The notes beneath the pieces were generated by a model. That model did no database searches and was not told the origin of the DNA. It worked only from the letters and a program-made list of their open reading frames with translations. Shown one piece after another: positions 35,192 to 44,400 of a DNA stretch of 64,000 nucleotides. The stretch is from Phytohabitans sp036906915 (GTDB taxonomy: Bacteria > Actinomycetota > Actinomycetes > Mycobacteriales > Micromonosporaceae), in the NCBI RefSeq assembly GCF_036906915.1, contig NZ_JBAKHX010000001.1, positions 434,001 through 498,000 on the forward strand, written 5' to 3'. The position numbers were made by a program, and so were the translations under genes. Position 1 is the stretch's first letter. Every line of letters starts with the position of its first letter.

Positions 35192-36291
35192 AGCGCGCCG
35201 TCCTCCGCGTCCAGCGCACCGGCCGCGGGTCCTACGAGCACCGCGAACGCGGCCAGCGCTTCGCTCTTGTGCAGGCGCCGCACAGCGGCCGCCGCGTCCA
35301 GCACCTCGGCGGCGTAGTGGACGCCGGGCGGGCACTCCCCCGCCACCACCGCGGCGGCGGCCATCGCGGCGGTGACGCCGGTCAGCGTGCTCGCCTCCCC
35401 GCCGCGCACGACCAACGTCCGGGTCACCGGCGCGCCGCCCTGGGCACCGGCCAGCTCCAGCACGAAGATTTGGTAGGGGGCGCGGCCGAACACGTCCAGC
35501 TCGGCGGCGCGCACCAGCTCCGCCACGGCCCGCGCCGGGTCTGCCAGCGACCGGGCCCGCTCCAGCGCATCCAGGGTCCGCTCGCCGGCGAACACGTTGT
35601 ACCACCGCGCCTCCGCGAGCCTCAGGTCGCGAGCCAGCCGCACCGTCTCCGGCGCCAGGTATGGCCGCACCGCGGCGGGCTCCGGGAAGAACGGCAGCCG
35701 CGCGCCGGCCTCGGCGGCGAGCGCCCGCGGCAGCACCGCGCCGTCGCGCCACACCCCACCGGGCTCTCCACCGCCACCGTCCACTTCGGCCAGGTAGTCC
35801 GCCGCGCCGGCCGGTGTGAAGCGGTCCCGGCCGCCGTGATGGGCGATGAGCCGGTGCACCTGATCGAATCCTTCGCCGGCCAGGTACCGGGGCAGCAGCC
35901 CGGACAGGCCCGGCGTCATTCCGGCGGACAGCACGCAGGCGCCGGGCGCGCTGGCCGGTGCGGCGCGCAGCATGGTGGCCAGCCGCTCGTCGCCGGCCGC
36001 GTCCACGTAGTCCGCGCCGGCCGCGGCGGCGGCGCGGGCCACCCGGTCCAGCACCACGACGGACGGGCCGGCGCAGTTGACCACCGCCTGGCACCCGGCG
36101 CAGAAGTCGGCGAGGCCGGCCGGGTCTTCGACATCCACCGGCCGGACCGCCAGCTCCGGCCCGGCCGCCGCGGCGAGCCGCTCCAGGCGTACCCGGCTCC
36201 GCCCGCCGGCCCGTACCGGGTAGCCCCAGGCGGCGAGCTGGCGCACCGCCGCCGCGCCGACCGCGCCGGTCGCGCCGACCACGCCAATCAC
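35188..36291 (-). CDS. Saccharopine-dehydrogenase-like NAD(P) oxidoreductase
   Basis: 367-aa protein from GTG 36291 (overlaps the NRPS2 stop). It has a Rossmann start VIGVVGATGAVGAAAV, an AGGRSRVRLERL phosphate-binding region, VVNCAGPSVVV and GADYVDAAGD, all typical of the saccharopine dehydrogenase NADP-binding family. Coupled to NRPS2 on one side and to the thiazolinyl imide reductase on the other, it is probably a second imine or ketone reductase on the assembly line. Reduction of a second ring is a guess. Confidence 0.82.
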   Translation of the reverse strand: MIGVVGATGAVGAAAVRQLAAWGYPVRAGGRSRVRLERLAAAAGPELAVRPVDVEDPAGLADFCAGCQAVVNCAGPSVVVLDRVARAAAAAGADYVDAAGDERLATMLRAAPASAPGACVLSAGMTPGLSGLLPRYLAGEGFDQVHRLIAHHGGRDRFTPAGAADYLAEVDGGGGEPGGVWRDGAVLPRALAAEAGARLPFFPEPAAVRPYLAPETVRLARDLRLAEARWYNVFAGERTLDALERARSLADPARAVAELVRAAELDVFGRAPYQIFVLELAGAQGGAPVTRTLVVRGGEASTLTGVTAAMAAAAVVAGECPPGVHYAAEVLDAAAAVRRLHKSEALAAFAVLVGPAAGALDAEDGAL

Positions 36292-39200
36292 GCGCGACCA
36301 CCTAGGGCAGCGGCCGCCGCCGCGGCGGCGGCGGGGGTGAGCAGGCCCGCCTCCAGCCCGGCAGCCGCGCCGTCGGGCAGCGGCCGGACCACCACGTCGC
36401 CGAGGCACACTTCCCGCCAGTACGCCTCCTGCGCGGCCACCTCCGCAGCGGCGCAGAACACCGTGAGGTCACCCGCGTACGGCTCCGGCTGGTACCGCTC
36501 GGCCGCGCTCAGGCTGTGCGCCGGCACGGGATCGGCGGCCTCGGCACCTGCCGCCGGCCGACCGATCACGGTGAGCCCGGCCACCGGGGCGCCGGCTTCG
36601 GCCAACGCGCGCGCGGTCTCCACGGCGACGATCGCCCCGAAGCCCGAGCCGACCAGGTGCACCGGTGCACCGCCAAGCTCCTGAGCCAGGGCGTCGGCGT
36701 ACCGGACGGCCAGGTGCCCCACCAGCGCGGCGGGTTGGACCGCCAGGTAGCGGTCGCGGTCGGGCGGAGCCAGGCCGAGGACCCGGCCCCGCCCGGCGAG
36801 CGCGTCGCGCACCGGGCCGTACGCGCTGAGGTCCCCGCCGCCGTCCGGCACCAGTACCCAGGCGACCGGCCCGTCGCCGCCCAGCGCGGTGACCACGGCC
36901 GCCGGGCCGCTAGCCGCCTCCGCCTGGACCGGCGGATCGTCCGCCGGTCGTTCGGTGCGCAACGCCGCCGCGAACGCCGCCACCGTACGGCCCTCCAGCA
37001 TCAGCCGCAGCACCTGGTCGAAGAACATCGACGCGGCGTACCGGACCTCCTCCGTCACCCGCCCGACGAGCTGCGCGGCGAGCAGCGAGTCGCCGCCGAG
37101 CCCGTAGAAATCGTCGTCGCGACCGACCTCTGGCACCTGGAGGACCTCGGCCCAGATGGCGGCGATCTCGCGCTCCAGGTCGTCGGCCGGCGCGGCGCCG
37201 TCCTGCCGTTCCCGGACACCGGCGGTGGCCGGTGCGACAAGGCTCGCCACCCGCGCGCGGTCGACCTTGCCGTTGCCCGTCAACGGCAACGCGTCCACGA
37301 CCCGCACGTGGGTCGGCACCATGTACTCCGGCAGCCGGCTCGCCACGTGAGCGCGAATCTCCTCCGCCTCCACGTGGCACCGGTCGCTCTTGAACCGCGC
37401 CGCGAACACGTGCAGCCCCAGTTCAGGTAGCACGCGCTCGGTGGCTTCGGGCAGGCACACCGCCAGCTCGCCGCCGGCCTGCGCGACCACTCGCGCCCAC
37501 TCGGTGCGGTCGAGAAACGTCAGGTCTCGGCCGGACCGGCGGTCGGCCTGTTCGGACCCGGTCTCCTCGGGCCGGACGAGCAGCTCCAGCGAGGTCATGA
37601 TCTGGTAGTGGTCCCGGGTCATCTCCAGGAAGACCAGCCATCCGCCGGGCACCAGCAGGTCGCGTAGGCGCCCCATGGTTGCGTCCACGTCGCGGGTGGC
37701 GTGCAGCACGTCGCCGGCGACGATGATGTCGTACTGGCCGGCGACCACCGGGTCCCCGCCGGGCCCGCCGTCCAGATCCAGATCGAGTGGTGCGAACCGG
37801 ACGCCGGCCCGGCCGCCGAACCGCTCCCGTCCGGCGTTCAGGAAGAACGGCGACAGGTCCGTGTAGAGGTAGTCGACCGGCCAGTCATCCAGGCCATCGA
37901 GGACCGCGGCCGTCGTGCCGCCCCCGCCGGCGCCCACTTCGAGCACCCGCAACGGGGACCGCGGCTTCCCCGCTCGCGCGATCGCCCGCACCACCGCCCC
38001 GGCGGCCGCATTGGCCCACCGGTTGAACAGCGCCTCCTCGTAGAGGTTCGCCGACACCTCCAGCCGCCCTTCGGGAAACAGCAGCCGCAGCGGATCGGTG
38101 TCCCCGCGAAGCAGCGCCGGCAGGTGCGCGGTGCTGGCCCGGAAGTAGTCGACCAGCGGCGCCTCGGCCGGCGGGACGGGCCCACCGTCCACGCGTCGCC
38201 AGGCTTGGGCCAGGGCCAGCTCGTTGACCGGCTGCGCGAGCCGGTACTGGCCGTCCGGCTCCACGCCGAGGACGCCCTCAGCCACCAGGGAGCGCAGCCA
38301 GCGGCGTACCAACCGGTGATGGCGGGGGGCCACCGCCGAGGCGGAAAGCACCTCGTCCAGGCCGTGCGTCGCGCCCGGTGCACCGAAGAGGCCGGCGCGC
38401 TGTAGGGCACACACCATCGCCACCAGCGCCGCCCGGTCCAGATCCCGGGTGTACCGCAGGTAGCCGTCGAGGTCTACATCGGACAGCACCGCGGCGCCAG
38501 CGGAACTCGCCGCCGCGGCGAGCCCGTCCGGTACCGGCTCGGGGTCGCGCCGCGCCGGTTCCACCACCGCGGCGAGCCGGCGACCCAGCGGCGGCTCGCC
38601 GTCGGCGAGCGCGACCGCGGCGCCGACGCCGGGACAGCTCGCCACCGCCGCCTCCACCTCGGCCAGTTCGATGCGGTGGCCGCGGATCTTCACCTGGAGG
38701 TCTTCCCGGCCCAGAAACTCGATGACCCCGTCCGGGCGGTACCGTCCAAAGTCGCCGGTACGGTACCGCCGCTCGCCGGTCGCCGGATCGCGCACGAATC
38801 GCCGCGCGGTGCGCTCCTCGTCACCGAGATAGCCGAGCGCGACACCGGCACCGCCGATGTACAGCTCGCCGGCCACCCAGTCCGGGCAGGGCCGGCCGGC
38901 CGCGTCCAACACGTGGAACGTCTGGTTCGCCAACGGCGTACCGTACGGGACGCTCCGCCAGTGCGCGGGCACCTCGGCGATGGGGTATGCGATCGACCAG
39001 ATCGACGCCTCGGTGGCGCCGCCCAGGCTCACCAGATCGACGCCCGGCAGTACGGCCCGCGCCTGGTCCGGCAGGGCGACCGGAATCCAGTCTCCGGACA
39101 GCAACGCCAGCCGCGGCGCCGGGCGGGGTCCGGCTGGCACCGCGCGCAGGTAGTCCACCAACATCTGAAGCTGGGCGGGGACCGAGTTCCACAGGGTCAC

Positions 39201-41462
39201 GCCGTTGGCCGCCATCAGCTCGGCCCAGTGCGACGGGTCCGCCTGCCGTCCGGGGTCGGGCAGCACCAGGCATCCGCCGGTGGCGAGCGGGCCGAAGATG
39301 TCGTACACCGACAGGTCGAAGCCCAGATGCGCCAGGCCCAGCACCCGATCCTCCGGGCCGACCGCAAACCGCTGGTTGATGTCGACGATCGTGTTCACCG
39401 CGGCGGCGTGGCTGATCATCACGCCCTTGGGACTGCCGGTGGACCCTGACGTGTAGATCACGTAAGCGAGGTCGTCCCGGGCGCGGAGCGCCGGATCCGG
39501 TGGACCGCTGGCCGGCTCCACCAGGTCGACCGCGATGGCCTTGTCGACCGCGCCGGCGATCCACGACTGGGTGAGCCGGTAGCGGGCGCCCGCGTCCGCG
39601 ACGATCGCCTCGCGCCGAGCGGGCGGCTGCGTGGTGTCGACCGGCAGGTAGACCCCGCCCGCGATGAGCGTGCCCAGCGCCCCCACGACCTGTTCGACGC
39701 CCTTGTCCATGACCAGCGCCACGAGGTCGCCGGGCCGGCATCCGCGCTCGCGCAGCACCGCCGCTGTCGCGGTCGCGCGCGCCACCACCTCGCGGTACGT
39801 GTAGGAGCGACCACCCCCGATCACGGCGACGCGTTGCGGGCTGCGGACCGCCTGGGCCAGCACCGGCTCGTGGAGCAGCACGTCGGGCACCGGCGCGGCG
39901 GTGTCGTTGACCCGCTCGCGGCACGCCACGGTGGCGGCCGGCAACCGGACCGGGTCGGTCTCGCGCCAGGCGGCGTCGCTGGTGGCCAGCGCGCCCAGCA
40001 GGGCGGTGTAGGCGGCGAACATGTCGTCCACGACCCCGTCGGGGAACACGCCTTCCCGCACGTCCCAGTTCGTCGCGAGTGTGCCACCTCGCTCGATGTT
40101 CTGGCAGTCGATCCACACCTGCGGGGTCTGGCTGATGCCGTACAGCGGCTCGCCGCCGAACGTCGAGGCGTCCCCGCCGGCCCCGGCGAGCCCGATGGCG
40201 CTGGTGAACACCACCGGCATGAGCGCGTTGCCGGCACCGCGCCGGCGGCCGATCTCGCGCATGACCTCGACACCCGAACAGAGCCGGTGGTCCAGGTCTC
40301 GCCACAACTGGTCGCGCAGCGCGCCGGCCCGCTGTGCGAAGGTCTGCGCGAGGGCGCCGGCCGCGCCCGGATCCACCTCCAGCAGCGTCACCGAGGTGAA
40401 GTCGCCGACCAGCCGGTCCACGTCGGGGGCCAGGGGCTGGCGGTCGAGCAGCGTGACGTCGAGGGTGAACCTGGGTTGGCGGCTCCACCGGCCCACCACC
40501 TCGGCGTACGCGGCGAGCACCGCGCCCGCTGGGCTCACCCCGTGCGCGCCGGCCCGCTGGCGCAGCGCCGCCCACCGCTCCGGCTCCAGCACCGCCTGCC
40601 AGCGCCGGAACCGCGGCGGCGAGGCAGCGTCGGCCCCGGTGCGCAACGGCAGCTCGGGTGCCGGCGGCAGGGTGTCCACTTTGGACCACCAGTAGGCCCG
40701 GTCGCGCTCGTACCGCGCGCCGGTGCGCGAGCGCCGGTCCGCCGCCAGATAGTCCCGGTAGGTCACCGCGAGTGGCGCCGGCTCCACGCCCCGATACATC
40801 TGGTCCAGCTCGCGCAGCAGCACCTGGATGCTGACGAAGTCGCAGATCAGGAAGTCGATCGAGAAGTGCAGCAGGTCGCCGCCGGCGGTACGGGACACCC
40901 GCAGGTCGAACAGCGGCCACCGGTCCGGCTCGTACACCCGGTGGTCCATCTCGGCGCGGTTGCGCAGCACCGCCTGCTCGGCCCGCTGCTCGGGCTGGTC
41001 GCGCACGTCGGTCACCGCCACCCGGTACGGCGGCACCTGCGCCAGCACCCGCTGGGTGCCGTCCGGCGACACCACGGCGCGCAGCATGTCGTGGCGGGCG
41101 ATCAGTGCCCGGAACGCCTCCTCCAGGCGCGCCGGATCCAACTCGGCGAAGGCCAGTTCGCCGTAGCCATGGCAGCCGACGCCGCCGAGCGCGAACGTGG
41201 CCGAACGGCCGAGCAGGTAGGCCGCCTGCACGTCGGTCACCGGGAATGGTTCGTGGCGCCGGTACGGCTCCGGCGTCAGCGCCGGCGCGCCGTTCTCCCG
41301 CAGGTGCGCCAGCACGGCCTGCCGGTGGTCGCGCAGCTCGGCCCGCCGCTCCGGGCTCAGCAGGCCCTTCGGGCCGCGGAACCGGAGCCGGCCCTCGTCT
41401 TCCCAAAGCTGGAAGCCGAGCGCCTCCAGCTCGGATACCAGGTCGCCGGCGCGCGTCGTCAC
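36288..41462 (-). CDS. NRPS2: TubC docking - Cy - A(Cys)[MT] - PCP - degenerate TE
   Basis: 1724 aa. Residues 1-55 resemble a TubC-type docking domain (LVSELEALGFQLWEDEGRLR). Cy spans about 70-520 with the DxxxxD motif intact (D203-FLIC-D208). The A domain, about 530-1395, is interrupted at about 980-1360 by a methyltransferase with motif I VLEVGAGGGGTT (about 1173-1184), the pyochelin PchF arrangement for N-methylation. Specificity residues read D716 L717 Y720 N759 L787 S789 L813 I821 W822, the known Cys code. PCP Ser is 1459. The terminal TE-like region (about 1520-1724) has GSGFG at 1605-1609, with Gly at the nucleophile position and no C-terminal catalytic His. Its start overlaps the NRPS1 stop (ATGA). 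Confidence 0.95.
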   Translation of the reverse strand: MTTRAGDLVSELEALGFQLWEDEGRLRFRGPKGLLSPERRAELRDHRQAVLAHLRENGAPALTPEPYRRHEPFPVTDVQAAYLLGRSATFALGGVGCHGYGELAFAELDPARLEEAFRALIARHDMLRAVVSPDGTQRVLAQVPPYRVAVTDVRDQPEQRAEQAVLRNRAEMDHRVYEPDRWPLFDLRVSRTAGGDLLHFSIDFLICDFVSIQVLLRELDQMYRGVEPAPLAVTYRDYLAADRRSRTGARYERDRAYWWSKVDTLPPAPELPLRTGADAASPPRFRRWQAVLEPERWAALRQRAGAHGVSPAGAVLAAYAEVVGRWSRQPRFTLDVTLLDRQPLAPDVDRLVGDFTSVTLLEVDPGAAGALAQTFAQRAGALRDQLWRDLDHRLCSGVEVMREIGRRRGAGNALMPVVFTSAIGLAGAGGDASTFGGEPLYGISQTPQVWIDCQNIERGGTLATNWDVREGVFPDGVVDDMFAAYTALLGALATSDAAWRETDPVRLPAATVACRERVNDTAAPVPDVLLHEPVLAQAVRSPQRVAVIGGGRSYTYREVVARATATAAVLRERGCRPGDLVALVMDKGVEQVVGALGTLIAGGVYLPVDTTQPPARREAIVADAGARYRLTQSWIAGAVDKAIAVDLVEPASGPPDPALRARDDLAYVIYTSGSTGSPKGVMISHAAAVNTIVDINQRFAVGPEDRVLGLAHLGFDLSVYDIFGPLATGGCLVLPDPGRQADPSHWAELMAANGVTLWNSVPAQLQMLVDYLRAVPAGPRPAPRLALLSGDWIPVALPDQARAVLPGVDLVSLGGATEASIWSIAYPIAEVPAHWRSVPYGTPLANQTFHVLDAAGRPCPDWVAGELYIGGAGVALGYLGDEERTARRFVRDPATGERRYRTGDFGRYRPDGVIEFLGREDLQVKIRGHRIELAEVEAAVASCPGVGAAVALADGEPPLGRRLAAVVEPARRDPEPVPDGLAAAASSAGAAVLSDVDLDGYLRYTRDLDRAALVAMVCALQRAGLFGAPGATHGLDEVLSASAVAPRHHRLVRRWLRSLVAEGVLGVEPDGQYRLAQPVNELALAQAWRRVDGGPVPPAEAPLVDYFRASTAHLPALLRGDTDPLRLLFPEGRLEVSANLYEEALFNRWANAAAGAVVRAIARAGKPRSPLRVLEVGAGGGGTTAAVLDGLDDWPVDYLYTDLSPFFLNAGRERFGGRAGVRFAPLDLDLDGGPGGDPVVAGQYDIIVAGDVLHATRDVDATMGRLRDLLVPGGWLVFLEMTRDHYQIMTSLELLVRPEETGSEQADRRSGRDLTFLDRTEWARVVAQAGGELAVCLPEATERVLPELGLHVFAARFKSDRCHVEAEEIRAHVASRLPEYMVPTHVRVVDALPLTGNGKVDRARVASLVAPATAGVRERQDGAAPADDLEREIAAIWAEVLQVPEVGRDDDFYGLGGDSLLAAQLVGRVTEEVRYAASMFFDQVLRLMLEGRTVAAFAAALRTERPADDPPVQAEAASGPAAVVTALGGDGPVAWVLVPDGGGDLSAYGPVRDALAGRGRVLGLAPPDRDRYLAVQPAALVGHLAVRYADALAQELGGAPVHLVGSGFGAIVAVETARALAEAGAPVAGLTVIGRPAAGAEAADPVPAHSLSAAERYQPEPYAGDLTVFCAAAEVAAQEAYWREVCLGDVVVRPLPDGAAAGLEAGLLTPAAAAAAAAALGGRA

Positions 41463-44400
41463 AGGTCGCCCTCCTCAACATCGGGGTCCTCGATGGCCGC
41501 GGTGACCAGCGCGGCGAGCTGCGCCACCGTCGGCGCCGCCAGCAGCTCGCGCAGCGGCAGCGCGATCCCGTACCGTCGCCGGACCAGCTCGGCCAGGCGG
41601 GTTGCCGAGATGCTGTCGCCGCCGAGCGCGAAGAAGCTCGACTCGCGGCCGACCGGACTCACGCCCAATAGCCGCGACCACATCTCGGCCAGGTCGTGCT
41701 CGACCGGTGTCCGCGGCGCCGCGCCGTCGTCGGGCCCCGCCGCGAGGCCGGTGTCGTGCCGGGCGGCGAGCCGCCGGGCCAATGCCCGCCGGTCCACCTT
41801 GCCGTTGCTGGTGAGCGGGAACTCGTCCACCGCGAGCAGCGGGTCCGGCACCGCGTAGGGCGGCAGCCGGTCGGCGGCGAAAGACCGCAAGGCGGCCGCG
41901 TCGACCGGTCCACCGTCCGCCAGGACCGCGGCGGCCACCCGGCGTCCGGTCCCATCGCCCACCACCGCCGCCACCGCCGCGCTCACCGCCGGATGTGCGG
42001 CCAGCGCCGCCTCCACCTCGCCCAGCTCGATACGGTGGCCGCGCACCTTCACCTGGGTGTCCGCTCGGCCGAGGAACTCGAGGGTGCCGTCCGGCCAGTA
42101 CCGGCCCAGGTCGCCGGTGCGGTACCAGCGCTCACCCTCGTGCCGCACGAAGCGCTCGGCGGTGCGCTCGGGGTCGCCGCGGTAGCCGCGCGCGACGCCG
42201 TGGCCGCCGATCCACAGTTCGCCCGGCACCCAGTCCGGCCGGTCCCGGCCGCGCTCGTCGACGACCCGGAACCGCTGGTTGCGCAGCGGATACCCGTACG
42301 GCACCGAGCGCCAGGCGGCCGGCACCTCGGCGGGAACCTCGTATGCGTTGGACCAGATGGCCGCCTCCGTGGCACCGCCCAAGGCAATGAACCGCGCCTT
42401 TTGGGCCGCCGCCGCCAGGCGCTCCGGCAGGTCCAGCCCTACCCAGTCACCGGAGGCGAGCACGCACCGGAGGGTGGCGAGGTCGCCGGGCCGGGCGGCG
42501 ACGAGGATCATGTCGAGCAGAGCCGGCACGGAGTTCCAGACGGTGACGCCGTGCCGCCGCACCAGCTCCGCCCACCGTCGCGCCTCGCGCCGGTCGTCCT
42601 CGGCGACCAGCACGACCGCGCCGCCAGCGCCGAGCAGGCCGAAGATGTCGTACACGGACAGGTCGAAGTCGAGCGCGGAGACGGCCAGCACCCGGTCGGC
42701 CGGCCCGATGCCGTAGCGCTCGTTTACGTCGTCGACGGTGTTGGCCGCCGCGCGGTGTTCGATCTCCACGCCCTTGGGGTCGCCGGTGGACCCCGAGGTG
42801 TAGATGACGTACGCCAGCGCGTCCGGCGTGACCGGCACCGTGGCGGGCAGCGGGTCGACGCCGGCGGCCTCGCCGATCGGGAGGGCGGTGCACCCCGCCA
42901 GGACGTCCCCGGCGCCGGTGAGCGCGAGCCGGACGCCGGCGTCGCGGTAGATCCGGTCGCGCCGGTGAGCCGGCTGCTCGAGCCCGACGGGCACGTACGC
43001 ACCGCCGGCGGCCAGGATGCCGAGCACCGCGGCCACCTGGTCCGGCCCCTTGGGCAGGGTCACACCGACCACGTCACCGGGGCACACACCATGCTCGCGC
43101 AGCAGGGCGCCGACGCGAAGCGCCCGCCCCACCAGCTCCCCGTAGGTCACCACCGCGCCCCGATCGCCGGCGTCCCAGATCAACGCCGGCCGGTCCGGGT
43201 CGCGCGCCGCCACCGCGAAGAGCCGGTCGTGCAGGGCGCGTGCTCGGGATGGAGCGGCGGTGTCGTTGACCCTGGCCCGCACGGTCGCCTGCCCGGCGGG
43301 CAGCAGCGACGGCACCGGTGCGGCCCAGTCGCTGGCGGCCATCCGGCGCAGCAGCGCGACGTACTGGTCGAACATCGCGTCCAGCACCCCGGGCTGGAAG
43401 AGCTCCTCGGCCGCGTCCCAGTTGACGGCGAGGCCACCGGCGCGCTCCATCACCTGGCAGTCCAGCCACACCTGGGGCGTCTGGGAGAGCCCCCAGACCA
43501 GCTCGCCGAACGGGAACGTGAGATCAGCCAGCTCGCGGGCCACACCCAGCGCGCTGGTGAACACGACCGGCATGCCCGCGGTCGGATCGCCGGTGTGGCG
43601 GGCCAGCTCGCGCAGCACCCACAGCGCGGACACCGCTCGATGCTCCATGTCGGCCCAAAGCTGGCCCTGCGTGCGCCGCACCGCGTCGAGGAAACCCTCG
43701 CCAGCGGCCGGCTGATAGGCGACCAACAGCAGCGACGTGAAGTCGCCCACCGCGCGGTCGATGTCGGGGTGGACGTCGCGCCGGTCGAACAGGGTCAGGT
43801 TGACGGTGCACTCTGGACGGTCGCCGTAGGCGGCCAGGACCTCGGCGTACGCGGTGAGCAGCACCGCCGCCGGCGTGAGGCCGTACGCCTTGGCCCGCTC
43901 GGTGACGGACCGCCACTCGTCCGGTGACAGCCTGGCCTCTCGCCGGACGAACCGGGGCGCGGTGACGTGCGCCGGATCCACCCGCAGCGGCAGCCGGGGC
44001 GCCGGCGGCAGCCCCGACAGCCGCGCCGTCCAGTACTTTCCGGCCCGTTCCACCTCGTCGGCCGGCGGCGCGGCCAACACGTAGTCGCGGAAGGACATCC
44101 GCACCGGTGGCAACTCGGCGTCCAGATCGCGGTACAGGGCGGAGAGCTCGGCGAAGACGATGACGATGCTGAGCGCGTCCAGGGCGATGTAGTCGAAGCT
44201 GAACCCGATCCGGGTCCGGCCCTGGCCGTAGCGCGCTGCCCACACGTGGGTCAGCGGCCAGCGGCTCGGATCGGGCACCCGGTGCGCGACCGCCTCCCGC
44301 CGCTCGGCCAGCGCCGCCTCGTCCGCGCCGACAAGCACGGGGATCTCGAGCCGGGGGACGGTGGGCAGGATGCGCTGCCGCCCGTCGGCGTCGAACACCA

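Noticed and set aside
41696..43927. A 743-codon open frame antisense to NRPS1
   Set aside because: It is a mirror of the NRPS modules; similar long antisense frames recur opposite each module with repetitive composition.
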